Positions 1 to 10,931 of a DNA stretch of 64,000 bases are shown in pieces. This DNA comes from Cladopsammia gracilis (Eukaryota; Cnidaria; Anthozoa; Scleractinia; Dendrophylliidae). Below the pieces are notes generated by a model. The model was not told where the DNA came from, searched no databases, and worked only from the letters and a program-made list of their open reading frames with translations. The position numbers and the translations under genes are program-made. Where the stretch lies: NCBI GenBank assembly GCA_022457155.1, contig JAJGOT010000099.1, positions 1,453,501 to 1,517,500 on the forward strand, in the 5' to 3' direction. Positions within the stretch are counted from its first letter, which is position 1. Every line of letters starts with the position of its first letter.

Positions 1-796
1 TGAAAAACTTAAAAAGAGTAATGATTTCATCTGGAGTTAGAATTTTTTCGTCAACAACGACACCAGCAAATTCCTCTTGTTTCATCACTGGAAAGCGTAT
101 TGATTTAATAATTTCTTCGCCAAGAATTCGTCTTTTCATTTCACCATCAGTTGCTAAACCTTGCTTTTGACATTGTTTTGTTGCCCACAGATCAACAGCT
201 TTAAATAACTCCACTTCTTCAATCATCAAATTGTCTCTTGAGACTACTACTTCAAGTAAAGACTTCTCAATTGTCCCAAATTCATCCGATTTCACAGCCG
301 CTTTTGTCTGATTTTCGATCACTTTCCAGCACCGATCAACGAGGCTTTTTTCTTCATATTTCTGTGCAGCTGACAGGATGGAGAAAACGTTCGAAGGATC
401 TAACTTATCTTTCAGATAATCCGTGCATTTATCAGCAAGTGAAGGCACAATGTATTTGTTAGCCAAATATAGCACTCCCATCACATTACTTCCGCTCAAG
501 TGCACTTCATCGCTGTACATGTACCGAAACAACTCCAACAGACTCTCGTACTCACAGTCAGGCAGTTCAATAGAGTCTCTTGTTTCCCCTAGCTCACCGT
601 GAAACATGGCTTCAAACACAGGACTGCCAATCGACAGCACAAACTTGTGAGCAGGAATCACTTGTTTACTTTCACTTTCACTGTCACCCTTTTGAACAAC
701 AAACTTCACATCGCTGAGTCGATCGTTGTTGAACAAAAACGTGGCTCTTTCTCTGATGGTGGGTCTTGTTGTTTGCCAGTTTGTTTCAGAGGACAT
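1..796 (-). CDS. BTB-BACK-PHR protein, copy A (partial, runs off the left edge)
   Basis: The minus-strand frame is open from an ATG at 796 to the window edge, about 265 codons. The product begins MSSETNWQTTRPTIRERA and matches the BTBD1/2/3/6 type. The BTB/POZ domain covers about residues 25-130 (DVKFVVQK, PAHKFVLSIGSPVFEAMF, YMYSDEV). The BACK domain follows to about 250 (DRCWKVIE, VVVSRDNL, AVDLWATKQC). The PHR domain seen in copies D-F would lie beyond the edge. Family knowledge: such proteins dimerise through BTB and act as cullin-3 ubiquitin ligase adaptors in the cytoplasm. The substrate here is unknown. No stop or frameshift is visible in the covered part. The intact GPCR gene lies 221 bp upstream on the same strand, closer than in other modules. 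Confidence 0.85.
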   Translation of the reverse strand, partial: MSSETNWQTTRPTIRERATFLFNNDRLSDVKFVVQKGDSESESKQVIPAHKFVLSIGSPVFEAMFHGELGETRDSIELPDCEYESLLELFRYMYSDEVHLSGSNVMGVLYLANKYIVPSLADKCTDYLKDKLDPSNVFSILSAAQKYEEKSLVDRCWKVIENQTKAAVKSDEFGTIEKSLLEVVVSRDNLMIEEVELFKAVDLWATKQCQKQGLATDGEMKRRILGEEIIKSIRFPVMKQEEFAGVVVDEKILTPDEIITLFKFF

Positions 797-927
797 ATTT
801 GTTTAGCGGGACGGTGCAGAGAGTCGAGATGTCCCGTTTTCTTCGCCACTTTAGGCACTCAACAACAGCAGTCGTTTATCAGTCAAGCAGGAAATGATTT
901 CACAGACAGCGCCCGATATGCATATCA

Positions 928-952
928 ATTACAAGACGTCACGCGATCCAAC
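928..952 (-). promoter_or_regulatory. CRE-like motif upstream of BTB copy A
   Basis: GACGTCACGCGATCC lies about 140 bp upstream of the copy A ATG and contains a TGACGTC palindrome core. The same block recurs at the matching distance upstream of copies B and F. It is changed to GACATCACG in D and E and to GAGGTCACG in C. A CREB/ATF-type role is inference. Confidence 0.35.
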
Positions 953-1017
953 GTCGTTGGAGGGAGGAAAAGAGAGGACCCTGGGAACGAGGTTAATTTA
1001 GTTAATTGCCAGTCCTG

Positions 1018-2124
1018 TTAAAAGGAGCGCACACGACTATCAAACAGAAAAAGGCTCACGAACCGAGCTCTCTCAGCTTGAATTATTTGTCCGAAAGTTC
1101 TTCGAAATTCTCCGTTGAAACCAGCGTAAACAAAAACGTTAATAGTCGCGTTTGTGTAGATCATGCACACCGCTATTTTTGCGACTACAGGTGGGATGCT
1201 AGACTGTCCAAAAACAGCGAGTAGATCAATTAGCGTGATAGGTAACACAAGGAGAATAAACAAACCAACTAATATGACAACCATTTTTACAATTTTCCTC
1301 TGCCGTAATACAAATTTTCTGCGGTTTTGATGTCGAGCAGTACTTGACTGGCAACCCGTGTCAGCTTGAGTTGGGGTCGTGGCGCTGAATTCGAGACTAT
1401 TCGCTTCAGCCTGAATGGTGCTCCCTACGTTTATGTGTTGTATGTGAATGATTCTCATTTGCCTGTGGCTTGTCTTGAGGAGAAAACAGTTGATGGGAGT
1501 AGCTAAAATCAACGGAAGTAAACAGAAACCTATTAGAAAAACAAGTAGATATGCTTTGGCTAGGTTCGTCGAAAAGAAACACAACCCTTGGTTATTGCGA
1601 AGGATTTCAGTCGGCGCCGAGCCGACACCCAAAACGGGCAAAATCGCGAATGCCGCCATGATTACCCATCCACTTGCCATTGAAACGGCAGCAGTACTTT
1701 GTGTTATATACACGTTGTACGCGAAAGGAAACTTCACCGCTATGAATCTATCGATGCTGATGAAGATGATATTAATCCTTGACAGACCGTCGAAGAGAAC
1801 AGTCACCGCTATCACTATGCTACAAGGGATTGAACCCGGTTGAAATCCTTCCACGAGACGCAATGGAACAGCAAGAGAGGCAGTTAGTAAGTCACACACC
1901 GCTAAATCGAAGAGGAAATAGTTTGGTATAGTCCTCAGCCTCCGCTTGTACACGATGGCTAAAATAACCAGCAAATTTCCAGCGGATCTAACAACTGAAA
2001 CGAGCACCATAAAAGCTGCAATGACAAACGTTTCAAGAGGCATCTTACCGCTTCTCTGCCACGTAAGTTTTAACTCAATACGTACTCCAAATGCCACCAA
2101 TTGTGTTTTTTTTTTTTCATACAA
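1018..2124 (-). CDS. class A (rhodopsin-like) orphan GPCR
   Basis: A single-exon ORF of 368 aa with seven hydrophobic segments. TM1 carries SAGNLLVI (conserved N) and TM2 LAVCDLL (LAxxD-type). TM3 ends in SIDRFIAV, so the DRY box is DRF. TM4 has the conserved W in SGWVIM. TM6 ends LVLPI and lacks the usual CWxP. TM7 has NVFVY where NPxxY is expected. A serine/threonine-rich third intracellular loop lies before a basic stretch near FVLRQRK. The first ATG gives a 27-residue basic leader; the ATG at MPLETFVI may be the real start because TM1 follows directly. Family knowledge: plasma-membrane G-protein-coupled receptor. The ligand cannot be told from sequence; amine and adenosine receptor clades are the nearest in style. 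This is the only fully intact receptor of its module family in the window. Confidence 0.85.
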   Translation of the reverse strand: MYEKKKTQLVAFGVRIELKLTWQRSGKMPLETFVIAAFMVLVSVVRSAGNLLVILAIVYKRRLRTIPNYFLFDLAVCDLLTASLAVPLRLVEGFQPGSIPCSIVIAVTVLFDGLSRINIIFISIDRFIAVKFPFAYNVYITQSTAAVSMASGWVIMAAFAILPVLGVGSAPTEILRNNQGLCFFSTNLAKAYLLVFLIGFCLLPLILATPINCFLLKTSHRQMRIIHIQHINVGSTIQAEANSLEFSATTPTQADTGCQSSTARHQNRRKFVLRQRKIVKMVVILVGLFILLVLPITLIDLLAVFGQSSIPPVVAKIAVCMIYTNATINVFVYAGFNGEFRRTFGQIIQAERARFVSLFLFDSRVRSF

Positions 2125-4140
2125 ATAACAACTACATTGAATTAAATCTTACAGTTACAATAGTTGAGAATCAACTGTGTAAAACAATAAAAATGCAAGC
2201 AATGAAACATCATACATGTTTATCAATTCTGTGTTTAAAAATTAAGGGAGACTTGTTTTTGTGCTAAAAATACATCCAATAAGAATTATATAATCTTGGA
2301 ACACTTAAAAATGTTGTTAACTCGCTCTTAACTTGTTCTCTTGTAAGTGCTTCTTCGTAGTGATCAAATGATGCTTTTTCCTGGTATGATTTCGGTATTA
2401 TTAGAACAGATGTTTTGTCATAATGAACACTCGGTATTTTGAAAAAGGAAATTAGTCCCGTGGGGAAATAGTTGCCGCCTATTCTTGTATTTCATCCATT
2501 TCTAGCGTAAGAAAACTGTGTTTCTTTCCGAGGCCATACCATACCATATCATAGAAACTTTAGCTTATCCGTATTTCGTGAGTAGCAACTTTCTGTTAGT
2601 AGAAGCAATTACCACTACGTAATTATTTACACATTAACTGGCTTTATGCTCTATTAACTATAGGCGTCTAGTGACCCTCTCTAGTCAAGATAACATAAAG
2701 CTCAGGTCAAGTTTTTCTAAGCGCGCTATCTGGAAATAGTACGATTCTAGTTAGAGTAACTTATTTTTATTTCTCTGTCTTATTTTCCGTAAAACTATAA
2801 CGATTTAGGTGACTTCTTCGGTCATTAATCGAGACTGTTTAGATGTTGTTTAATTACTTTTTGGACCCTGTTCACACGTCACGCAATGTACGATAAAAGG
2901 TGGTATTAAGTAACCAAGGATCTATTGTCTACCAATTAAAGATCGTTCTAGGTCGCCGTCAGTGTAATATGGATGTACTTGTTGTCTTATAGCTGTTAAT
3001 GATGTGGAAAAGGCGAAGCGACTTTGCGCTGGTAATCAATGATTGTGTAGAAATTGTAAACAACAACTTTTATTTGTGAACTTACTATAACTCATGATAA
3101 CTCCTAAATGTTAATCAATAAGAATATACCTTGTAATTTTTCTATTTCTCTTGTAGTTTTGTTTTGGCTGAGCAGTTCCGAAATGTTAGTGAAAATTGAA
3201 AGAGAAGTCAGCTTCGACACTGACAAACATATCGAAGGAATATATGATAATGATTTGTCTTGACCAATGAAGGCGTTAGCCTACATTACCTTTCGATCTG
3301 CTTTTGACGTTGATCAGTAGCTAGATATCAGCCCTGATAAAAACTACGCGAGAAACATTCTAAAGAGAACACTGTGAAGTAACTGAACTGTAAAGAACTG
3401 TGGAAGTCTAATCAAGAGTAAAACCCAGAGCCAACTCTGTACTACTAAAGTCTGCTTTACTGAGTTCCAAACAATTGAGTGTAGAATAAGTTGCTAGTCC
3501 CCCAACAACGCTTATATTCTACGACTGTTTATATTTTCACATTGCTTAATTACTTGCCGCCGCAAAAGAACTCTTTGAGGGAAATTTGGAAATTAATTGT
3601 GAACTGAGTTTCCTCATACAAGTCGACTCTGTTGCCCGGCGAAAAAATTATTGTTTTGAAACAGTTATTTAAACTATAATAACCTGGAAGTCAGATCCGC
3701 AAATACGAGGTTCACGCCCGTAATAACAATGAGCCAATGGCGATTTCCTTCCGTGAAAACAAAAATTTGTAACGCAAAAACTCCTTTTTGAGTCAGTAAT
3801 AGCATGTGTAAATCAGTTTGTCGTTTCTTTTGTTTCACTTCAAGTATTAATACTGATCCAGGTCTGGAAACCCAGATCCGGCCTCTCTCAACGGTTTGTT
3901 GCAGTGATCGTGCATTCTATGTTTCTTTTTATACACATTTTTTGGCCATATGCATAAAGATGGTTTGTAGTGGATTTTCGTATCCGGCGTAGCAGAAATT
4001 TCTGTAAGTTAAAATGTAATTAACAAAAGTCAAGAGAATGGAAAGAATATATTTAGGAGGATACATCCATCAGATGACTGACTGGCTCATCCTTAATAAA
4101 ATCATGTCACATTGAATGTTACGTGTTAGTGGAGTCAGAA
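2125..4140. other. intergenic, nothing identified
   Basis: AT-rich sequence with no convincing ORF, inverted repeat or element end on either strand. Confidence 0.5.
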
Positions 4141-4141
4141 T

Positions 4142-4626
4142 AGCCTGGCAACGACTGTTGTCGCCATTCCCAGGCACAACCTCGTTTCAACCGAAAACGG
4201 TTGGAATATCATTGTGTTCCATTGGAACTCCTCAACCAAATTAACCCAAATCGGTTTAGGCTGAAGGGTTGTTATCATTAGAACACGGCCTTAGTTGAAC
4301 ATGATTTCGAGTCACAAATCAAACCAATTTCGAGGCCGGACTTTAGGTCGAAAATATGAGATGAAGATATATTACATGAAAATACAGTTAGCGACCACAG
4401 TACTAAGTGATATCTTTATAATTTTATTGGACAAAACACCTTTTGAATGCCTTTTACAGTAAAAATTGTTAGTGTACACCTTCATGAAGTCAGCCAACAA
4501 CAGCGACCCCCTAACGGTAACAATACAACCTGTGATTAACCGGAAATTACTTTCATAACTTTCATATTTTTTATATAAATTACTTTCATAACTTTTGAAA
4601 CTGAGGGTATATCATAATACATATAT
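4142..4626. repeat. 3-prime flank of BTB module, copy B
   Basis: This block (starting GGCAACGACTGTTGTCGCC and ending near the BTB stop) is similar to 10545-10795 joined to 15631-16768, to part of 29830-30230, and to 55640-55945 joined to 58464-58600. It is the shared downstream part of the duplicated module. It has no DIRS or other insertion, so it shows the empty state of both sites. Confidence 0.7.
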
Positions 4627-5938
4627 CTATAAAGAAAATAGAAATTCAGGAAACGTCTGACCCCCCGTCTGACCTACTCCAGCAATTCTCCTAAAAAATG
4701 TAAATGTAACACCAGATACTTCCACAGTATCTAAGGCAAAATGCCCCGGACCAGATACTGTAGGAGATATCAAAACTTCAATTCGGTATCTACTGTTCTT
4801 TTTTAAAAAAGCTCAGTACAGTATCAAAAAAAACTTCAAGTCCAAAATAGCTATAATTTGTGCATTGCAAACGCTTTGAGGAATATGTTCCTGATTTGGA
4901 AACTAGAGTTAAATTTATATACTTCACTTTCAATGTTACTGTGTAGTTGTTGTTCTCACTGCCAAACAAACACAGTCCGTGTAATGCGATGTCTTTGCTC
5001 ACGGCCAAACCAATCGAGTGCTTCTCCTCCTTACTAGAATGGAACATAGACTGTGGCAAAGACTCAAACCTGCAACAACGGTGAAGAACAAATCGTCTTG
5101 GAGTTTCCAAAAACCCCGTAGATGAAGTCAATTTTGAGCTGAAAAATTTAAAAAGGGTGATGGTTTCATCTTGAGTAAGAATTTTTTCATCAAGTACGAC
5201 ACCAGCAAATTCCCCTTGTTTCATCACTGGAAAGCGTATTGCTTTAACAATTTGTTCTCCAAGAATTCTTCTTTTCATTTCACCATCAGCTGCTAAACCT
5301 TGCTTTTGACATTGTTTTGTTGCCCACTGATCAACAGCTTTAAACAACTCCACCTCTTTAATCGTCAGGGTGTCTCTTGAGACTACTACTTCAAGTAAGG
5401 ACTTCTCAATTGTCTCAAATCCATCAGATTTCACAGCCGCTTCTGTCTGAAAGTCGATCACTTTCCAGCATCGATCAACAAGGCTTCTCTCTTCACATTT
5501 CTGTGCAATTGGAAGGATGGAGAAAACGTTCGACGGATCTAACTCATTTTTCAGATAATCCGTGCATTTATCAGCAAGTGAAGGCACCATGTATTTCATA
5601 GCCAAGTATAGCACTCCCATCACATTATTTCCGCTCAAGTTTACTTCATCGCTATACATGTACCGAAACAATTCCAACAGACTCTCGTACTCACAGTCAG
5701 GTAGTTCAATAGTGTCTCTAGTCTCCGCTAGCTCACCGTAAAACATGGCTTCAAACACAGGACTGCCAATCGACAGCACAAACTTGTGAGCAGGAATCAC
5801 TTGCGTACTCCCCTTACTTTCACTTTCGCTCTTTCGAATAACAAACTTTACATCGCTGAGTCGATCGTTGCTGAACATAAACTTCGCTCTTTCTCTGATG
5901 GTGGATCTTGTTGTTTGCCAGTTTGTTTCAGTGGCCAT
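4627..5938 (-). pseudogene. BTB-BACK-PHR protein, copy B (frameshifted)
   Basis: The open frame 5938-4790 encodes 382 aa with intact BTB and BACK domains and most of the PHR domain. It ends in an aberrant LSFFKKEQ tail. Compared with copies C-F, four extra bases lie just before the codons for AFLKKNSRY, near 4805. The remaining PHR C-terminus (KKNSRYRIEV, VEVSGVTFTF, PEFLFS) is still readable in the shifted frame down to a stop at 4627. The PHR part before the frameshift is also more divergent than in other copies (LHRCCRFESL). It is either a recent pseudogene or a gene for a protein lacking the last PHR strands. The start MATETNWQ differs from the MSTE of the other copies. Confidence 0.8.
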
Positions 5939-6640
5939 ATTCGTTTAGCGATACGCGTACAGAAAGTCGGCTTTTTTCGCCACTACAGGCACTCAACAAC
6001 ACCAGTCGTTTATCCTGAAGCAGGAAATGATTTCGTAAACAGCGCCTGATATGTATATCAATTTAGTCCAAGACGTCACGCGATCCAACCTGGAAGGAAG
6101 AGAGGACCCTGGTTGCACAAGATTAAGCGCAGGACGTCACGAAAACGGTAAAATATTTTTGCATCTGACAAGACGGATTATTTGTGCCCTGTACTTCAAT
6201 TTCAAGATTTAAAATGCAAAATATTGAAAGAAAAAATGGTTACCTGCAGGTGAATAAAAGTTTTCAAACTGTCTTTTTTTATTTGAATGCTCAAAATTCT
6301 GACCGTGTTGGGCACGGTCCAAGTGATTTCATTCGTCCAATCACATGTCAGCTCAGCTTTAGTTTAGAGACTGGTGCAGTCCGCATTACCCACCTTGATC
6401 CGTGGCGCTAGCCAAAAGGATCACGGCTCAGGGGTCGGAAATGAGACTGGTGATGAAGCAAAAAGGGAGGGGGTGGGGAGGCCTCAATCAACAGGGGATG
6501 AACCAACTATTTCTTGTACATAAGAAAGAAGAAAGAAAAAAGTGGGCCAATGAGAACTATTAAGTGTCAGTCTCACTAAAGGTGGTGCAATCGATTTCGC
6601 AACTTTTAATCTCAATGTTTTGAATTTAAAGTGCCTATCA
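5939..6640. repeat. 5-prime flank of BTB module, copy B
   Basis: Shares blocks with 27331-27890, 31536-32215 and 59927-60187 plus 61631-62509, including a CRE-like AGACGTCACG at 6071. The match runs to AATCTCAATGTTTTGAATTT and then stops, just before where the GPCR 3-prime end begins in module E. This module has lost its receptor. Confidence 0.65.
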
Positions 6641-7698
6641 CCTCTAGAAAGTTATTTTCAGAATCAACTCTATGTACATTGAAGTAGTTGAATGGTAAAA
6701 TATTTCTTGTTTTCAACATTGCGTTTGTGAGTTATAGAGATTTGAACTTCTAAATGCTAATTAGATGACGTCAACCCGGGACTGCCATTTTTTACGCCAA
6801 TTTACAATGTGCAGTTTACAGCACGAGGATAATTAATTTGATAAAAACTAAAAATAAACTGTGGATAGTCAATTTGTTTCGTAACAGGTAGCCCGATGGG
6901 CTTCGAAACTGGCTCGTTTGGTCTCAGTTTTCACCCAATTTTCATTTTAGAGTTTTATATCAGCAATCCACAATATACAATCCGTAATCTATCAATATGC
7001 ACAGTCCAGTCCACATATACATTTACATTCCACAGCGCGCTTCAAGCACTCCCTAGGGACGGACCATTTTACTGTTAAGGGCATTTGCAATTTCCGCATT
7101 TTTCTGATAAATTTGAATTTTTTAGTAAATTCCAAGATGGCGGCCAACTTGGCGGCCATTTTGGATGACGTCACGGACCCCCAGCAGCGTGTACGTCCGA
7201 GGGTTAATCAAGTTGCATACAATATTTTTTTATATTCAATAATTTTCATCGTTGATCATAGCATATTCAAATCTTTTTCATTGTTGTTCAATGTTAATGT
7301 ACATGTATAACTTTCTAGATGGAACTTGTTTGAAAAGTGGAAAAGCTATATTAAACACAATTTGTAAAAGCGGTTTTTTTTATTTACTCCATTCATTGTT
7401 ATACAAACGTTCTGAAGTTATCAAGATAGAATAAAAACAAAATGGAGAAGGGCAAGATATAGGTAAACTAATTAATGCCCTATAACTAAATTACATTTTT
7501 TTTAAGAAAAAAGAGAACACCCTACTAAGAAAGGAATAGAAACATTAGATTAATACGGTGATTAATACTGAGCAAAATAATATTGGTGATGAAACATCCA
7601 GAATGCTTATATACTATACAGATGTTTAGCGAAACACACATTTTTGCCATGAAGTTGAATAATAATAGTTACAAGAGTTCCCATTACCATGTACGTGA
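6641..7698. other. intergenic, nothing identified
   Basis: AT-rich. It includes TTAAAGTGCC near 6627, a motif that resembles MITE ends elsewhere in the window, but I could not find a matching right end. Two short GGCGGCCA palindromic patches lie near 7140-7160. Confidence 0.4.
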
Positions 7699-8340
7699 TT
7701 AAGGTTACCGTGTACCTTCGGGGTGTCTCCAGTATAACAGCTCTAGCGTCTTAAGATTACGCTTAATATACCTAAACCCAGATATCAAATTAAAGCTTAT
7801 AGAGCTGGCTATCTAAATATGGAAACCATTTGGTAAAAAAATGAATTGTCGAATTTTTTAAGACGTCTAAATTCGAACGTCCGAATCAGCTTTAAAACTC
7901 TGACTATAACTCATTTTGCTAAGCGCTAAAAAAACGTGTCGGCGATTTCCCATATTCAATTGCAGTGAAAAGTTACAGAATATTTTCGAAAAAGGGAGAA
8001 AAAAATTGGAGTGATCGCACAGAAATGGCTCCTGACGAAAAAGAAATTCGCCGACATTTTGTTGATTATATGTTAGCCTAGCTTCTGTCCAAATTCGAGG
8101 AAAATCGAACAAATTCCCATTGAGTTGTAGCGTTTTAAAGCTAATTCAGCCGTTCGAATTTAGACGTCGTAAAAAATTCCACCTTTGGCAAGATGAGTAC
8201 AGAGTAAGAAAGTCTAATAGTACACGAAAATGTAAAAAAATGAAAATCAAAAATTTGATCACAGAGGCACTTTAAGCGTAATCTTAAGACGCTAGAGCTG
8301 TAATACTGGAGACACCTCCGAAGGTACAGGGTAACCTTAA
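7699..8340. mobile_element. foldback MITE with nested inverted repeats
   Basis: The ends 7699-7767 and 8271-8340 are inverted copies of each other (TTAAGGTTACC at the left, GGTAACCTTAA at the right). Inside, a second inverted pair (AAATTCGAACGTCCGAATC near 7869 and its complement near 8150) forms another hairpin. The stretch 8190-8273 matches the terminus of the neighbouring element 8342-8885. No coding capacity is seen. Confidence 0.7.
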
Positions 8341-8341
8341 A

Positions 8342-8885
8342 TTAAAGTGCCCCTGTGATCAAATTTTTGATTTTCATTTTTTTTACATTTTCGTGTACTA
8401 TTAGACTTTCTTACCATTCTTGCCAAATTTCAATCCATTACGAACATCAAAAGTCATTTTACTTTAACATTTATTTCCGAGAATTTACGGCCGCCATTAA
8501 TCAACCTTGTTTCAAGGCCTGGTTGCGAATGGGAGAAAGTGACGTCAAAGACTCAAACATACCTCACGGGTTGAAATTATAATAACAATAAGCATAGAAA
8601 ATTGCACGAAGAACAAGTCCAAAGTTTTTGTTGCTTTTCGCGTGATTTTCAATACTTATTCTTATTGTAATTTCAACCCGTGAGGTATGTTTGAGTCTTC
8701 GACGTCATTTTCTCCCATTCGCAACCAAGCCTTTGGAACAAGTTTGATTAATGGCGGCCGTAGATTCAAAATTACTTCTGATGTTCGTAATGAATTGAAA
8801 TTTGGCAAGATGAGTTAGAAAGTCTAACTGAACACGAAAATGTAAAAAAATGAAAATCAAAAATTTGATCACAGGGGCACTTTAA
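8342..8885. mobile_element. foldback MITE, TTAAAGTGCCCCTGTGATC ends
   Basis: A near-complete palindrome of about 540 bp. The left arm from TTAAAGTGCCCCTGTG is mirrored by CACAGGGGCACTTTAA at the right, and the arms pair almost to a short central loop near 8600. It abuts the preceding element directly. Non-coding. Confidence 0.8.
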
Positions 8886-9451
8886 ATAATCAAATCGGCC
8901 TTGTTTTATGAGCCGTTTGAGATACGCACCAGGATCGTATTAGAATGTAGTCACTGAGGAATGTCTATCAGTCCCGTATCCTACGTGCAGAATTATTAAA
9001 AACGTTTAATACGCATATCGTATTTTTCACGTGAAATTGGACTAATTTTATATACGAGGTCAAATTTCACTCCAAATGGCGAATGCAGTTGAATATATAA
9101 AGTTTGACGTTTGGAACGAGTCCGACTGAGACCAGCAAACCCAAATCAAGTTGTGTTTATTTTGTTCTGAAGTGCTAATGCCCCGCTATGTGGGGCTTTA
9201 AACAAACTACTTTGCCCCTGGGGGGGATTAGGATTTTTTAACACCAGACAAATGTTAAATTTCCCGCTAGGTCAAATCATTATAATCGAAAACTCTCGTT
9301 AGCGACTGCGACAACTTTAATTTCAGTGCTGATGGTTTGAAGTCAGTCACTTTTATCATGAGCCTCTGGCTCGGGAGATTGGGCAACCACTCCCCGCGTA
9401 CCTGACGGTAAATAAATTATACCTTATACCTTATACCTTAAGTTTTCTTAA
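8886..9451. other. intergenic, short (ACCTTAT) tandem only
   Basis: No gene seen. A short tandem of TTATACC units lies at about 9416-9440. Confidence 0.4.
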
Positions 9452-10005
9452 CTTTAAAGTGTATATGACAGTGACTTTTTTATCTGATTGATCGAATCTA
9501 TATGATGTTCTGATAAGAAAATGGGAAAAAATTCGATATGGATTTTCCTTCTCCGCGTTTTGGCTGTCTAAAAACGTAAAATTTCACTTCCGTGTGTTAC
9601 AAAACCGCGCAAGAAGAAAGACTGGAAAAAGTCCTCTGTGACGTCAATGCAAGAATGCCAGTGTCGCGATTTCTCAGTTCCTCCGATCCGTTTTTTGATG
9701 CGTGTTACTACAACCATAGACAACACACCTTAATAGAACCAGGTTTCTTCCTCAGGGCGCATCAAAAAATGTGAGGAAATGAGAAACCTCGACACCGGCA
9801 TTCCTGTATTGACGTCACAGCGGACTATTTCCAGTCTTTCTTCTTACGCGGTTTTGTAACACACCGGAAGTGAAATTTCACGTTTTTAGACGGCTACAAC
9901 GCAGAGAAGAAAAATCGATATCAATTTTTTTTCCATTTTCTTATCAGAACATCTTGTAGATTCGATCAAGCAAATTAAAAAAATCACTGTCATATACACT
10001 TTAAG
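9452..10005. mobile_element. foldback MITE, CTTTAAAGTGTATATGACAG ends
   Basis: The left arm from 9452 (CTTTAAAGTGTATATGACAG) is mirrored at the right by CTGTCATATACACTTTAAGG ending near 10005. The pairing continues through TCACTTCCGTGTGTTAC and its complement to a short loop near 9700. Non-coding; open frames inside are by-products of the palindrome. Confidence 0.75.
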
Positions 10006-10544
10006 GTGAGCGATCACTCACCAATATTTGGATGTCACCGACAGATGCAAATCCCGTTTTCGGCCGGCTGCGTTGGTTGGGTCTTTCGTGTTCTATTGGA
10101 ATTAAGAGCCGTTCTTGGTTGGTTTGTTTGATTAACTTTTTCAACCGAGCCCAAAACGCGGTTTACAAACTTGCAGGCGTGATTTTTCGCATGATGCCGG
10201 GTGTCGTGACCGTGGCGTCATCAACAAATTGTCAACAAAATATGGCGGAATTAGCTCTGAAAATCCTGAACACACTCCAGAAGCCACTGGAATGTACTTC
10301 TACTCAAGTGAAAATTCGCTTGAATGAGGAGTCGCTCATATTATCCACTACTTCTTCCACGTATCCACTGATACGAGAGGAAGCTGTCCGCTCGTTCAAT
10401 ACAAAAAGTGTCGCTAATTCTTCTCTAGTTTATCTTCAGAATCATTTCCTGGTATTTCTTCTTGTAAAAACTCAGATAAGACAACCGAAGCTGCTTCACG
10501 GAACTCCCGCCATCTTGTTTATCTGTGCAGGCGTCGATAAAGTC
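10006..10544. repeat. dispersed repeat, copy also at the right window end
   Basis: The stretch 10060-10165 (GTTGGTTGGGTCTTTCGTG and on) is similar to 63875-63990. A 172-codon frame crosses it but begins inside repeat sequence and shows no recognisable domain, so I do not call a gene. Confidence 0.45.
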
Positions 10545-10795
10545 TGGTAACGACTATTGTCACTATTCCCAGGCACAACCGCGTTTCAACCGAACACAAT
10601 GGTTGGGATTGTGTTTCAATGGAAAGTTTCTACCAAATTATAAACCAAAACCGGTTTAGGTTGAAGGGTTGTTATCAATAGAACACGGCCTCAGTTGAAT
10701 ATCCTTTCAAGTCAAACATTAAAGCAATTTCAAGGCTGGAATTTAGGTAGAAAACATAACCAAAAGATAAAAAAGGTATGAAAATAAACCGAGTT
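10545..10795. repeat. 3-prime flank of BTB module C, part 1 (left of DIRS)
   Basis: Matches 55640-55890 and 4142-4400. The match to the module flank breaks at GAGTT (10791-10795) and resumes at AGCAACCAC (15631), which defines the DIRS insertion point. Confidence 0.8.
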
Positions 10796-10858
10796 CTACC
10801 TCACCAATCGATACTACGGGATCACGTGAGAGATTGAGCACGTGACCAGCAAACCGCA
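10796..10858 (+). repeat. DIRS left inverted terminal repeat
   Basis: CTACCTCACCAATCGATACT and onward to the AAACCGC at 10858. Its inner half is the reverse complement of 15522-15550. Its outer half is the reverse complement of 15327-15362 in the internal complementary region. Confidence 0.85.
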
Positions 10859-10931
10859 TGAGCAACTTGCAAACCGTACGAACTGGACGGATTTTTTGAA
10901 TTGTACAAAAAATTTAGCTAAAGCAGCGCCC

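Noticed and set aside
10032..10550. 172-codon ORF
   Set aside because: It starts inside a dispersed repeat also present at 63858-64000 and runs into BTB-module flank. No domain is recognisable.
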